The notes: a model not told the origin generated them from the letters alone. A stretch of 64,000 nt of DNA from Alkaliphilus flagellatus (GCF_018919215.1 NZ_JAHLQK010000006.1:1-64000); one strand, 5' to 3'; positions 27,571 to 36,576 are shown, counted from the first letter of the stretch. Program-made: numbers and translations.

Positions 27571-27588
27571 TTAATTTGGGGGATAGGC

Positions 27589-28275
27589 ATGAAACAAAAG
27601 CAAATAGATTATTCCGTATTATCATGGGATAAAATAGAGGAGAAAGAAGACTTTATTATTACCTATTTATTATACGATGAAGGAAAATCAATCAATTTAA
27701 TATCAAGAATTAGAAATCTTAATAAAGAAACAGTTGAAAATCACATTATTCAATACAAGTCTCTTCATAATTTAAAAAAATATAGTATAGACGATGATTT
27801 TTTTATTAATTTATTAGCGAGTACAAAGGAAGAACGAGTCAAAGCTATAGATTTATTAGATGAAGATGAGGAGATAGAGTTAGTAAAGTATTTAATGAAA
27901 AAAATTCCATTAATAGAAAATGCAGAAGACAAGATGATTGCATTATGGATTGCTGGAGAATTGAAAGATAATAGATTATTACCTGTTATCCATAATGAAA
28001 TTATCCATAAGCATGGAGGAGTACGGCGAATGGTGTGCTCTGCCCTTGGTAAAATCAGTTCTACAGATAGTATAGATTTGCTACACAGATGTTTGCAAGA
28101 TGCAAAGCCGCAAGTACGACAATATGCATCAAAGGCGTTAAAAGTAATTGGGAATGAGAAAACTTTACGAAGGTTGAAGAGTTTATTAAATAATCCCAAT
28201 GAATTACCATATGTACGTAGAAGTTATAAAGAAACTATTGATATAATTGAGGACAGATTAAAAGGAGGCTTATAA
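27589..28275 (+). CDS. HEAT-repeat protein
   Basis: 228 aa, soluble. An N-terminal helix-turn-helix-like segment (about 20-60, LIISRIRNLNKETVENHI type) is followed by four or more HEAT/PBS-lyase-like repeats, for example VRRMVCSALGKISSTDSIDLL and VRQYASKALKVIGNEKTLRRL (each a repeat of about 30 residues). These are protein-binding scaffolds. It begins 18 bases after hflX and is probably co-transcribed. The partner is unknown. Confidence 0.8.
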   Translation: MKQKQIDYSVLSWDKIEEKEDFIITYLLYDEGKSINLISRIRNLNKETVENHIIQYKSLHNLKKYSIDDDFFINLLASTKEERVKAIDLLDEDEEIELVKYLMKKIPLIENAEDKMIALWIAGELKDNRLLPVIHNEIIHKHGGVRRMVCSALGKISSTDSIDLLHRCLQDAKPQVRQYASKALKVIGNEKTLRRLKSLLNNPNELPYVRRSYKETIDIIEDRLKGGL

Positions 28276-28286
28276 GCCTCCTTTTA
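28260..28286 (+). terminator. Terminator after the HEAT-repeat gene
   Basis: AAAGGAGGCTTATAAGCCTC is a near-perfect inverted repeat continuing to CTTTT, overlapping the stop codon. Confidence 0.85.
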
Positions 28287-28396
28287 CATAATAAAAAAGA
28301 AAAAACAAAAAAGCTAAAAAATTCTGAAAAGTAGTTGTAAAATTCTATTATTTGGTATATGATAATAGTAAGATAAAAGGAAGGAGGATTCGTCCA

Positions 28397-28846
28397 ATGA
28401 TTTTTAGAAACTGCGCAGGCGGTGTTGTGTTTTATGCGAATCAGGTATTTATCTTCAAGAATGAAAAAAATGAATGGGTTTTACCAAAAGGTATAATTCG
28501 TAACAAGGATCTCTCGAGAGATGTAGCTTTGTGCCGAGTCAAAATTGAGGCTGGCATTGATGCTGAAATTCTTTCAACAGCGGGAGGTACTAGTTACGAA
28601 TTTTATTCTGTTACGAGAAAAGAACCAGTATGTAACCAGATAACATGGTACATTATGCATGCAAAAACAAAGACATATGAAATAAATAAAGAATTAGGCT
28701 TTAAAGACGGAGGATTTTATACTATCGATAAGGCACTAGAAATGATTACCTATAGTCAGGATAAATCCTTAGTTAATCTATCTTATAAAAAATATAAAGA
28801 CATGATGAGGAAAGAATCAGCACAAGCAGCGGAGGCAGCAGTGTAG
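28397..28846 (+). CDS. Nudix-fold protein with a degenerate catalytic box
   Basis: 149 aa. The fold is suggested by FRNCAGGVVFY, the WVLPKGIIRN turn and the later NQITWYIMHA strand. In the canonical Nudix box, GX5EX7REUXEEXGU, this protein reads G-IIRNK-D-LSRDVAL-CRV-K-IE-AGI. The first Glu is Asp, Arg-Glu is Cys-Arg, and the Glu-Glu pair is Ile-Glu. Hydrolysis is therefore doubtful, and a binding role is as likely. Start ATG 28397 with AAGGAGG upstream. Ends with an Ala-rich tail. Confidence 0.75.
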   Translation: MIFRNCAGGVVFYANQVFIFKNEKNEWVLPKGIIRNKDLSRDVALCRVKIEAGIDAEILSTAGGTSYEFYSVTRKEPVCNQITWYIMHAKTKTYEINKELGFKDGGFYTIDKALEMITYSQDKSLVNLSYKKYKDMMRKESAQAAEAAV

Positions 28847-28879
28847 ATTTGCATAATATAAAATAACATAAATAATAAT

Positions 28880-28906
28880 AAAGAAGCAGTTCATACTGCT
28901 TCTTTA
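28880..28906 (+). terminator. Terminator after the Nudix-like gene
   Basis: AAAGAAGCAGT pairs with ACTGCTTCTTT around TCAT. Confidence 0.85.
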
Positions 28907-29091
28907 TATTATCTAAATATTGCGTAAAAGAGTATGCGTTTTTTAATAGCTGATTGTTTTTAAATAAGTAGAAGACTGATAATATTTCAAGTGAGTCACA
29001 GGTTAATACGGTAACATCAGATGAAATTTTCAACTATTTGTTAGGTATATGATATAATATATATATCATAATAAAAAAGGATTGGTAGTAT

Positions 29092-29742
29092 ATGTTAAAA
29101 GAGTATAAAACATTATCGGCATATGGTGAAGGTGAAATAACTATTGAAAAATCTAAATTTATAGGATATGCAACTCCTATTAAAAGTGAAGAAGAAGCCA
29201 TTGCTTTTATAGAAAACATAAGGACTAAACATTGGAATGCAACACACAATGTTCCAGCTTATGTAGTTGGTGAAAATAATGAAATACAGCGATATAGTGA
29301 CGACAGAGAACCATCAGGTACCGCAGGAATTCCAATATTAGAAGTAATTAAGAAAGAGGATTTAAGAAATGTTGCAGTAGTTGTAACAAGATATTTTGGC
29401 GGAATTAAGCTTGGTACTGGCGGCTTAGTAAGAGCCTATACTAAAGGAGCTAAAATTGGACTAGAAGCTGCCAAAATAGTAACTAAAAGATTATATGAAC
29501 TTGTTCATGTAAAGATAGATTATACTATGTTGGGAAAAATTCAAAATGAAATTTTGCAGAACGGATATTTGATTAAGGAAACACAATATGATGATGCGGT
29601 TCATTTTTATTTATATATAAAGGTCGATTCTTTGGATTACTTTGAAAAACAAATTATTGAATGGACCAATGGTAGAGCTACCTTAGACTTCGCTGGAGAA
29701 GAGTATCTAACCGAGATTGATGGTAAAGTTGCTATGCCATAG
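29092..29742 (+). CDS. YigZ/IMPACT family protein
   Basis: 216 aa. An N-terminal UPF0029 (Impact) domain shows EKSKFIGYATPI, THNVPAYVVG, RYSDDREPSGTAG and VTRYFGGIKLGTGGLVRAY. A C-terminal ferredoxin-like domain of about 70 residues follows. The length and order match bacterial YigZ/YvyE proteins, whose molecular role is poorly defined. ATG at 29092 after a weak ribosome binding site (AAGGATTGG). Confidence 0.92.
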   Translation: MLKEYKTLSAYGEGEITIEKSKFIGYATPIKSEEEAIAFIENIRTKHWNATHNVPAYVVGENNEIQRYSDDREPSGTAGIPILEVIKKEDLRNVAVVVTRYFGGIKLGTGGLVRAYTKGAKIGLEAAKIVTKRLYELVHVKIDYTMLGKIQNEILQNGYLIKETQYDDAVHFYLYIKVDSLDYFEKQIIEWTNGRATLDFAGEEYLTEIDGKVAMP

Positions 29743-29843
29743 ACTAAGTTGATAATTTTGATTAGTTAAATAAATATTTTTAATATATATGTATAAAATA
29801 TATGGGTATATACTTTGAATAGATATATGAGGGAGGATTATAT

Positions 29844-30245
29844 ATGGATAAAATAGAACAAGTAAAAAAAGAAATGCTAAGTAAAAAGGTATGGGCAGTT
29901 GTAGGAGCTACTCCAGATTCAGAAAAGTTTGGCTATAAAATCTATAAAAAATTAAAAGATCATGGATATACAGTATATGGTGTGAATCCAAAATATGAAA
30001 GCTTAGATGGAGATAGACTATATAGTAGTTTGAAAGACTTGCCAGAAAAACCTGAATGTATAGATATGGTTGTAAACCCTAAAGTAACTAAGTCTACACT
30101 TACAGAAATAAAAGAGCTTGGAATTGAGTATGTATGGTTTCAACCTGGTACCTTTGACGAAGATATTATAGACATGGCAGAGGAAGATGGCCTACAAATT
30201 GTATATTATGATTGTGTATTGGTTGCTTTAGGAAATGGCCACTAA
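29844..30245 (+). CDS. CoA-binding domain protein
   Basis: Small Rossmann-fold protein, 133 aa, of the CoA_binding family (YccU-like). It has VWAVVGATPDSEKFGYKIYK, YTVYGVNPKYE and YVWFQPGTFDEDIIDMAEE. It probably binds CoA or a related nucleotide; no reaction is assigned. Strong GGGAGG ribosome binding site. Confidence 0.9.
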   Translation: MDKIEQVKKEMLSKKVWAVVGATPDSEKFGYKIYKKLKDHGYTVYGVNPKYESLDGDRLYSSLKDLPEKPECIDMVVNPKVTKSTLTEIKELGIEYVWFQPGTFDEDIIDMAEEDGLQIVYYDCVLVALGNGH

Positions 30246-30256
30246 AAACAGTGGCT
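30237..30256. terminator. Terminator between the CoA-binding and TSUP genes
   Basis: GCCACT pairs with AGTGGC around AAAAAC, followed on the plus strand by TTTATT. The genes are convergent. Confidence 0.6.
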
Positions 30257-30616
30257 TTATTCCTTTTTTTTACCTTTATAAAAAACTTCATAAATTCCCA
30301 TAATTAATAAAAAAACTCCGAACCATTTTCTTAATAACGTGGATGAAAGAGTTAGTGCTAGTTTTGATCCTATGAAAGTACCAAATATTCCAAAAAAAAT
30401 AAGAGGATAACTAAGTTTTAACAATATATTTTTATTACGATAGTGAACAACTAATGCAACAATTGCTACAGGTATAAACGAAATTAAATTTATGCTTTGA
30501 ACCGTTTGTTGTTTTAAGTTTGTTAAAAGTATTATACTAGGAATTAAAATGGTTCCTCCGCCAATCCCCATACCACCAATTGCGCCAGTTATTAATCCTA
30601 ACAAAAAAAATATCAT
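30257..30616 (-). CDS. TSUP family half-size permease (second gene)
   Basis: 119-aa membrane protein of the TauE/SafE (TSUP) anion exporter family. Its glycine-rich GAIGGMGIGGGTILIPSI repeat motif is at residues 11-28, and about four helices are visible. A full TSUP protein has two such halves. The upstream gene supplies the other half, and the two overlap by ATGA (30613-30616), so a heterodimer is likely. Substrate unknown (sulfite, sulfonate or other anion in the family). Confidence 0.88.
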   Translation of the reverse strand: MIFFLLGLITGAIGGMGIGGGTILIPSIILLTNLKQQTVQSINLISFIPVAIVALVVHYRNKNILLKLSYPLIFFGIFGTFIGSKLALTLSSTLLRKWFGVFLLIMGIYEVFYKGKKKE

Positions 30617-30978
30617 AAAAACACCATCCTTATAGCAGCAACTATTATAAAAAAGCCAAAAATTTTTCTAAGATAGTTTGCAGGAATTTTGTTTAATGCA
30701 TTGGAGCCTATATAACTCCCAATAATTCCTCCCAAGGCTACTTTAAAAGTTATATCTATTGTTGTAAAGCCATTTTTATAATAAATAAAACCACTAATTA
30801 ATGAAAGAGGAAGAATTATAGATATTGCAGTAGCTTGAGCTTTGTGTTGACTTATCCCAAAGATAAGTGTAAGGGCTAAAACCGCAACTGTGCCGCCCCC
30901 AGCCCCAAATAAGCCATTTATAATACCCGAAAAAAAACCAATTAAAGCAATTTTAAGCCAATATATAAATTTCTCCAT
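30613..30978 (-). CDS. TSUP family half-size permease (first gene)
   Basis: 121-aa membrane protein with the motif GIINGLFGAGGGTVAVLAL at residues 18-36 and four helices. It is homologous to its downstream partner, with which it is translationally coupled by a 4-base overlap. Ribosome binding site AGGAGA. Confidence 0.88.
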   Translation of the reverse strand: MEKFIYWLKIALIGFFSGIINGLFGAGGGTVAVLALTLIFGISQHKAQATAISIILPLSLISGFIYYKNGFTTIDITFKVALGGIIGSYIGSNALNKIPANYLRKIFGFFIIVAAIRMVFL

Positions 30979-31118
30979 ATTATTTCTCCTATGTATAAGT
31001 AAAATTGTAAGGGTAACAAAAATTAGTAACTGAGTCTTAGTTTAACCAAATAGAACCAAGATATTCTGTATAGTAACAGACTTTGATATAAAATATAAAA
31101 GTATAAATAGAGGTTGAA

Positions 31119-31147
31119 TCATCTATATAGCTATAGGTGTTTTTTTA
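31119..31147 (+). terminator. Terminator-like hairpin upstream of nadE with no gene before it
   Basis: CATCTATA pairs with TATAGGTG and is followed by seven T residues. The preceding gene is on the other strand, so this hairpin ends an unidentified plus-strand transcript or is a leader element. Confidence 0.5.
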
Positions 31148-31178
31148 TGTATACAGTGGATAAAAAGCATATAACTTA

Positions 31179-31187
31179 TGATATAAT
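31179..31187 (+). promoter_or_regulatory. Extended -10 promoter of nadE
   Basis: TGATATAAT, an extended -10 element, 35 bases before the nadE start. No clear -35 box. Confidence 0.5.
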
Positions 31188-31222
31188 AATACAAACAAGC
31201 TGGTAATGAAAGGAGACTCTTT

Positions 31223-31978
31223 ATGGATCAACAAATACATAAAAAAATCGATGAAGTTATATTATGGTTAAGAGAACAGGTAAACAATGCTGGGGCCAAA
31301 GGACTTGCTGTTGGAATTTCTGGAGGAATAGATTCAGCTGTTGTTGCTTGCTTAATCAAAAAAGCTTTCCCTAACAATTCTTTAGGAATAATACTGCCTA
31401 TTAAGAGTGATAAAAAAGATATAGAAGATGGAATTTTAAGTGTGAAGGCTTGTAATATTGATTATTTTGAAGTTGATTTAGAAGAAGAACATAATGGAAT
31501 TATGGCTAAGGTAACAGAACAATTAAATGATAAAGGTAAATTTAACAACAGTACCAAAAGGGCAACGGATGCTAATTTAAGGGCAAGGCTAAGGATGAGT
31601 ACCCTTTATGCAATTGCTAATAATTTGAATTACTTAGTAGTAGGTACAGACAATGCAGCAGAGTTATATACAGGATATTTTACTAAGTATGGGGATGGTG
31701 GTGTAGATCTTCTGCCTATAGCTTCATTGAAAAAGTATGAAGTCTATGAATGGGCTAAGGTACTAGGTGTGCCTAAAGAAGTTATTGAAAAGCAACCATC
31801 AGCTGGATTATGGGAAGGACAAACTGATGAGCAGGAAATGGGTACAACCTATGAATATATCGATTCTTTTTTAGATGGTAAATCTATACCAGAAAAAGAC
31901 TTAGCAATTATTGAAAGATTACATAAAAATTCTGACCATAAAAGAACAACCCCACCATCCCCTAAATTAGATAAATAA
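31223..31978 (+). CDS. nadE: Ammonia-dependent NAD+ synthetase
   Basis: Converts nicotinate adenine dinucleotide to NAD+ with ATP and ammonia, 251 aa. The PP-loop SGGIDS is at residues 33-38. VVGTDNAAELYTGYFTKYGDGG and PSAGLWEGQTDE (split motifs near residues 140-200) form the deamido-NAD site. No N-terminal glutaminase domain is present. Ribosome binding site AAAGGAG. Confidence 0.96.
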   Translation: MDQQIHKKIDEVILWLREQVNNAGAKGLAVGISGGIDSAVVACLIKKAFPNNSLGIILPIKSDKKDIEDGILSVKACNIDYFEVDLEEEHNGIMAKVTEQLNDKGKFNNSTKRATDANLRARLRMSTLYAIANNLNYLVVGTDNAAELYTGYFTKYGDGGVDLLPIASLKKYEVYEWAKVLGVPKEVIEKQPSAGLWEGQTDEQEMGTTYEYIDSFLDGKSIPEKDLAIIERLHKNSDHKRTTPPSPKLDK

Positions 31979-32076
31979 ATTGCATCCTCCCTAAAGTTAT
32001 GCTAAAATTTTTTTAGAAATCATATATTAAATGAAGCAGTATTGCTTCAACAGAGCTTAATTAAGGAGATGGAATT

Positions 32077-32796
32077 ATGGGAAGAATCGGTAACATTATC
32101 GATAGAAAATCAAAGCAAGATGCTAAAAAGGCAAAGATATATACTAAACTAGCACGATTAATTACTGTAGCTGCTCGTGAAGGTGGAGGAGATATAGAGT
32201 ATAATGCAGCTTTGAAAAATGCTATTGATAAGGCAAAGCTTCAAAATATGCCTAATGATAATATTGATAGAGCTATAAAAAAGGGTACTGGAGAGCTAGG
32301 TTCAGATCAATATGAAGAGTTTATTTACGAAGGATATGGACCAGGTGGTGTAGCTGTTATAGTTGAAGTACTTACTGATAATAGAAATAGAACTGCAGGA
32401 GAAGTAAGACATGCTTTTGACAAAAATGGTGGAAATTTAGGATCACCGGGTTGTGTTTCATTTATGTTTGATAGAAAAGGTCAAATAATTATTGAAAAAG
32501 ATGATAATATAGATGAAGAAACACTGATGATGACAGCACTAGAAGCTGGTGCAGAAGACTTTGCATCAGAAGAAGATGCCTATGAAATTATTACAAGGAT
32601 TGAAGACTTTAACAGTGTAAAGGAAGGTCTTGAGAAAGAAAATTACACATTTATAGAAGCTAAAATTGCCTATCTGCCACAGACCTTAGCAGAATTACAA
32701 AGTGAAGAAGACATAAAGAAAATGAATAAGTTAATAGATATGCTTGAAGATAATGATGATGTTCAAGAAGTGCACTACAATTGGGAGCAAGCATAA
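32077..32796 (+). CDS. yebC: YebC/PmpR family protein
   Basis: 239-aa protein of the TACO1/YebC family, involved in transcription regulation or in translation of proline-rich stretches depending on the member. It begins [20 protein letters not shown], with the [20 protein letters not shown] helix following. The usual family start is GHSKWxNI; the RIGNII start is a known variant. Its last 22 codons are duplicated at 44965-45029, where they mark the far end of the accessory island. Confidence 0.93.
   Translation: MGRIGNIIDRKSKQDAKKAKIYTKLARLITVAAREGGGDIEYNAALKNAIDKAKLQNMPNDNIDRAIKKGTGELGSDQYEEFIYEGYGPGGVAVIVEVLTDNRNRTAGEVRHAFDKNGGNLGSPGCVSFMFDRKGQIIIEKDDNIDEETLMMTALEAGAEDFASEEDAYEIITRIEDFNSVKEGLEKENYTFIEAKIAYLPQTLAELQSEEDIKKMNKLIDMLEDNDDVQEVHYNWEQA
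32719..32783 (+). repeat. yebC 3'-end direct repeat, left copy
   Basis: 65 bases inside the intact yebC gene match 44965-45029 with only two C/T differences. The two copies frame the 12-kb accessory island, like att sites made by integration into a gene's 3' end. Confidence 0.85.
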
Positions 32797-33032
32797 AACT
32801 ATTGAAATCTCAATATTAATTGGCGTTTAGGTAGACTATTGAATGATGATGTACATGCAAATTTTGATTGAGTAATGATATATACTGTTGATTACTCGGT
32901 TGAGTTGTGGATGTACAAGTTGAACACCTTCTTATGTGAATGTTTATTATTAAATATTTATGTAGGAGGGTGTTTTTTATGTTATTAGAAGATTATTTAA
33001 AAGGATTTATATTTGAGTGTCAGATATTTTGA
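32797..33032 (+). other. Intergenic DNA between yebC and the 90-bp repeat
   Basis: No substantial gene. A hairpin ACACC...GGTGT followed by six T (32924-32978) resembles in layout the terminator at 45063-45110 after the yebC fragment. A 17-codon ORF (32979-33032) with GGAGGG upstream ends exactly where the 90-bp repeat begins. It may be chance or a gene remnant. Confidence 0.4.
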
Positions 33033-33122
33033 TAAATAAGGTAGTCTAATTAGACTACCTTATTTAGTTGTATAAAATCAACAATTAAGTTTAACAGAGC
33101 CAAAAACAAAAAGTCCCTAAGG
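33033..33122 (+). repeat. 90-bp perfect direct repeat, left copy
   Basis: Identical over 90 bases to 40951-41040. It opens with a perfect 34-base palindrome centred on CTAATTAG (33033-33066), then a TTGT...ACAA mini-hairpin and an A-rich tail. It could act as a terminator and as a recombination substrate. Confidence 0.9.
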
Positions 33123-33178
33123 CTTTCAATTATTATTTTTCAATTTTAATTAGTTATGGATTACAATATAAACGTCTA

Positions 33179-33267
33179 AAGTAAAATTGAAATCTGCTAT
33201 AATAATATAGAAAATATGGTATAATTTTCTTGTTAGTTAAGTTGCATTAGATGAAAAATGTGAATTA
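33179..33267 (+). promoter_or_regulatory. Array promoter module, left copy
   Basis: Extended -10 TGGTATAAT at 33217-33225 inside an 89-base stretch about 92% identical to 38345-38433. Its core also recurs inverted at 44793-44845. It contains AGTTGCATTAGATG, the partial reverse complement of the spacer motif. It reads into the first gene of the island. Confidence 0.65.
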
Positions 33268-33311
33268 AGTTAGCATGGAAGAGTCAAGATTTATTACATG
33301 GGGGCTTAGAT

Positions 33312-33764
33312 ATGATGACTAAGAAGAGAAAAAAGTATAAGATAGCTTTAATAGTTTTTATTTGTATAATTGCCATAATACAATTTCATAGCTCTACAAA
33401 TTCAAAGAAGAGCAAAATTAAAGCAATAGTTAATAATAATTTAGATATTTTAAGCGAGAGTATTAAAAATAATGACTATGATAAAGCTTATAAAATTGAT
33501 GGAATAGAGGAAATAACACCTTATTATTTAAGTAATAACGAGGTATTTATTGATTTTTATTGTTATAGATTCGGACTTGTACCAAGTTCAATCTATTATG
33601 GTTTTTACTATGTTACTAATAATGAACCGTTAGGATTTCAAGCTACACGCGTAAAATTGGAACCAGATGGACATGGTTGGAAATGGAGAGAGCCTAATGG
33701 TGATAATTATTATTATATTGAGAAAATAACAGATTATTGGTACTATTATGAGGCTGGATTCTAA
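33312..33764 (+). CDS. Membrane-anchored hypothetical protein
   Basis: 150 aa. One N-terminal helix (about 9-26) is followed by an extracellular, Tyr-rich domain: YYGFYYVTNNEPLGFQ, then HGWKWREPNGDNYYYI and DYWYYYEAGF. It resembles small membrane proteins common in Firmicutes accessory regions. No function can be assigned. First gene after the left promoter module; ribosome binding site GGGGG. Confidence 0.65.
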   Translation: MMTKKRKKYKIALIVFICIIAIIQFHSSTNSKKSKIKAIVNNNLDILSESIKNNDYDKAYKIDGIEEITPYYLSNNEVFIDFYCYRFGLVPSSIYYGFYYVTNNEPLGFQATRVKLEPDGHGWKWREPNGDNYYYIEKITDYWYYYEAGF

Positions 33765-33852
33765 TATAAGAAGTGAGTATAACCTTTAATTTAGGTCTTA
33801 ATTATCTTATAACCTGCTCATAATGAATAATCAGTAAACCTAGAGGTGTATT

Positions 33853-34038
33853 ATATTTAATATTAAGAGGATTAAATCACTTATACCATTTATAATGGGA
33901 TTTATAGCTTATCATGTAGTAACAATCATATTAAACTTACTTGAGAAAAATACAGGAATATTTAGATTCATTACTTTTATAATTGTAATACTACTATCAA
34001 GCATTATAGGTGGGTTGTACGAGAAGAATAAGTCGTAA
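33853..34038 (+). pseudogene. Two-helix membrane ORF lacking a normal start codon
   Basis: An open frame of 61 codons ending at TAA 34036-34038 encodes about two membrane helices and ends YEKNKS. Where an ATG is expected after GAGGTG, the sequence is ATA (33853-33855), with no other usable start. Either ATA is used as a rare start or the start codon has been lost by one mutation. It is the second member of the plus-strand array. Confidence 0.45.
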
Positions 34039-34080
34039 TATCTTTTTTAGGCGCAACAGATATATTATGCGAAGTAAGGA
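34030..34080 (+). repeat. Array spacer motif copy 1
   Basis: TTTTTTAGGCGCAACAG at 34043-34059, preceded by AAGTCGTAATATC and followed by ATATATTATGCGAAGTAAGG. Reference copy for the spacer family. Confidence 0.7.
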
Positions 34081-34095
34081 AAGTGAAATTAAAAT

Positions 34096-34659
34096 ATGAA
34101 AAGAAAAGTTTGTTTTTTTACAAGTATTATAATTATAATAAGTTGGTTTGTATTAGTACGATGTGAAGAAAAAAATGAGTCCATTAATGAGTCAGAAGAA
34201 GCCTTTGAAATGATTGAAGACTTAGGAACCACTTTTCAAGAGAATACTTTAAATAAAAGTTTTTATGAGATTATTGATGGGGAAGTTGCAGATATTTTAT
34301 TATATAATTATCAGGATAGGTCAATGTATATAGCTGGATTAAAAGTTTTTGAGGAATTTGGTATATCAAATGAGGGTGTAGTTTCAATAAGCGCGGATAG
34401 GAAAATTTTAACTTTATCTATGATTAAATCTACTGGGTCTGTCACAGGAGCTCTTGACGGTCCTTATGTGTATTTCCAAATAAACCTTGTTACAAATGAA
34501 ATTATTGAAAAGAAATTTGAGCCTGCTCCAGATTATACTGAATTAGGGAGGTTAGAGTTTGCTGAATATAACAATGAAGTGATTGAATTAAGCGATGAAC
34601 AGATTCTTCAAATCGGATTGTATTTTAAAGATTTAATTAGAGAGATAGAATCAAATTAA
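34096..34659 (+). CDS. Putative lipoprotein or membrane-anchored hypothetical protein
   Basis: 187 aa. A hydrophobic N-terminus (5-21) ends with VLVRCEE. Cys23 could be lipidated, but Arg at -1 is unusual for a lipobox. The rest is an acidic soluble domain with VVSISADRKILTLSM and GPYVYFQINLVTNEI. Family not recognised. Its ribosome binding site is AAGGAAAG in spacer copy 1. Confidence 0.6.
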   Translation: MKRKVCFFTSIIIIISWFVLVRCEEKNESINESEEAFEMIEDLGTTFQENTLNKSFYEIIDGEVADILLYNYQDRSMYIAGLKVFEEFGISNEGVVSISADRKILTLSMIKSTGSVTGALDGPYVYFQINLVTNEIIEKKFEPAPDYTELGRLEFAEYNNEVIELSDEQILQIGLYFKDLIREIESN

Positions 34660-34660
34660 C

Positions 34661-34710
34661 AAGGACGCATTATCTTTTTTAGACGTAACAGCTATATATT
34701 ATTCATTAAG
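34661..34710 (+). repeat. Array spacer motif copy 2
   Basis: TTTTTTAGACGTAACAG at 34675-34691, preceded by GGACGCATTATC and followed by CTATATATTATTC. Confidence 0.7.
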
Positions 34711-34727
34711 AAAGAGGGGGAAAGTTG

Positions 34728-35150
34728 ATGGAACATATCTTGAATTTATCTCCATCAGAAGATGATATATTGAAAATTTGTAGAAAGTTACAAGATTATA
34801 ATTCTCATTTTTTTGAAATAAAAGATGAACCTAACTTTATTATTTCAGAAATAGATGAATATAATGAACTAATAGGCGGAATTGTGTGTACTATTGTTGG
34901 ACAATGGTTAGAAATTGATTTTTTATGGGTCAAAGATGACCAACGTGGAAAAGGATTAGGTAAGAAACTATTATTTGAAGCAGAAAAAATAGGAATGAAA
35001 AATAAGTGTATAAAGGCATTTTTAACTACTATGAATTTTCAAGCGAAGCCATTTTATTTAAAATACGGGTATAAAATAGTATATATTCAAAAGGATTATC
35101 CTTTAATAAATGAAAAGTACTTTATGGAAAAGACATTAAATGAAACATAA
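34728..35150 (+). CDS. GNAT family N-acetyltransferase
   Basis: 140 aa. Motif A is IDFLWVKDDQRGKGLGKKLL, with the acetyl-CoA loop RGKGLG. AKPFYLKYGYKIVYI fits the later helix and strand of the fold. Substrate unknown. The ATG at 34728 follows GAGGGGG; the TTG at 34725 is less likely. Third intact unit of the array and unrelated to its neighbours. Confidence 0.82.
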   Translation: MEHILNLSPSEDDILKICRKLQDYNSHFFEIKDEPNFIISEIDEYNELIGGIVCTIVGQWLEIDFLWVKDDQRGKGLGKKLLFEAEKIGMKNKCIKAFLTTMNFQAKPFYLKYGYKIVYIQKDYPLINEKYFMEKTLNET

Positions 35151-35264
35151 AACATATAAAATAAATATGATGTTATCTGATTTAGTATCATACAAACTAA
35201 TATGCTTAGACTATGAAATAGTAATCCGCATTTTTTATAAATTATTAAGTAATAAAATAAATGT

Positions 35265-35295
35265 TAAGTCGTATCATCTTTTTTAGACGCAACAG
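35265..35295 (+). repeat. Array spacer motif copy 3
   Basis: TTTTTTAGACGCAACAG at 35279-35295, preceded by GTTAAGTCGTATCATC. It matches the consensus exactly. Confidence 0.75.
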
Positions 35296-35347
35296 TAGGT
35301 TAATTTGGAGTATATATTATACATATAGCCCTAAGGAGGATTTATAG

Positions 35348-35865
35348 ATGAATATTAAACTAATAAAAGATATAGAAGGTAACATTCTCGATATTGGTGG
35401 TGGAGGAGAAGGAGTTATCTCCAGAGTTTATCCAGACAAGTTATTTCCATAGATAATCGACTTGAAGAGCTTGAAGAAGCTCCTAATGGTCCAATAAAAA
35501 TTGTTATGGATGCTCGTCATATGTTATTTACAGATAATTGCTTTGATAATGTGACCGCTTTTTATAGTTTTATGTTTATGTCAAAGTCTGATTATCCAGT
35601 GGTTTTGTCTGAAGTCAAACGTGTACTTAAGAATAATGGTTATTTATATCTTTGGGAACCTGAAATTAAGACAGCTAATCCATTTATAACAGACTTAGAA
35701 ATAGATGCAAACGGAATTAAATTGAGTACCACTTATGGTATAGTCAAAGAAGATGCATTTCAAAATGCGGACTATTTTAAGAAACTCATTTTTAAGGCTG
35801 GTTTTAGACTAGTGAGTGAAAGAAGTAGTAATCTCCATTTTTATCAATGTTGGGAACGTATTTAA
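35348..35865 (+). pseudogene. SAM-dependent methyltransferase, frameshifted
   Basis: The ATG at 35348 follows AAGGAGG and encodes the SAM-binding start NILDIGGGGEGVISRVYP, then stops at a TAG near 35452. Shifting frame by one base at about 35436-35440 restores VISIDNRLEELEEA and continues through MDARHMLFTDNCFDNVTAFY to a normal methyltransferase end. One lost base explains the break. It is about 172 codons if repaired. A sequencing error is possible. Confidence 0.8.
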
Positions 35866-35927
35866 GTTAGAAGTAAATAGTAAGAATTATTATCTGTAAA
35901 TTAATTATATAGTTAAAATACATTCTT

Positions 35928-35944
35928 CCTTTTAGACACAACAG
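35928..35944 (+). repeat. Array spacer motif copy 4
   Basis: CCTTTTAGACACAACAG, followed by ATATGGATTACGAATT. Two to three changes from consensus. Confidence 0.6.
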
Positions 35945-35990
35945 ATATGGATTACGAATTAAAAATTATTTATATAATTGTAGGAATAAA

Positions 35991-36515
35991 ATGAACAGAT
36001 TAAAATTAGTTTTACCGACACCAGAGTATAAAGAGGAACTTATGGAGTATAAAAGAGAGTTTATTGAAAATGAGGATAGTATGGATGGCACTGCAGGTTT
36101 GAGAACTGCTAAAACTTTTAAAGATTGGTATAGTGTAATTTGTGATAATTTAAAAGAAGAGACTGTAAGGGACGGGTTAGTTCCATCAACTACATATATG
36201 GCTATTTCTACTAATGATGGTCGTTTGATTGGTATGATTGATATTAGACATCGTCTAAATGATTATTTATTAAATTTTGGTGGACATATAGGTTATAGTA
36301 TTAGAAAATCAGAAAGGAAGCAAGGATATGCAACTGAAATGTTAGCATTGGGCTTAACAGAATGCGTAAAATTAAATATTAAAAAGGTTTTAATTACCTG
36401 TGATAAAGATAATGTTACATCGGCAAAGACTATAATAAATAATGGTGCCAAATTAGAAAATGAAATACCAGAGGGAAATGGAATTACACAAAGATATTGG
36501 ATAACTTTAGATTAA
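35991..36515 (+). CDS. GNAT acetyltransferase (RimJ/RimL-like)
   Basis: 174 aa. GHIGYSIRKSERKQGYATEM is motif A in the RimJ/RimL style, and VLITCDKDNVTSAKTIINNG is the following strand-helix. The N-terminal LPTPEYKEELMEYKREF is typical of this clostridial subgroup. It could acetylate a protein N-terminus, an amino-sugar or an antibiotic, and sequence alone does not decide. No clear ribosome binding site beyond GTAGG. Confidence 0.85.
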   Translation: MNRLKLVLPTPEYKEELMEYKREFIENEDSMDGTAGLRTAKTFKDWYSVICDNLKEETVRDGLVPSTTYMAISTNDGRLIGMIDIRHRLNDYLLNFGGHIGYSIRKSERKQGYATEMLALGLTECVKLNIKKVLITCDKDNVTSAKTIINNGAKLENEIPEGNGITQRYWITLD

Positions 36516-36576
36516 GATTAAGAGGACGACCTATATATAGAATGATTAGTATTGTGAAGGACTTTAATTGCATCTT

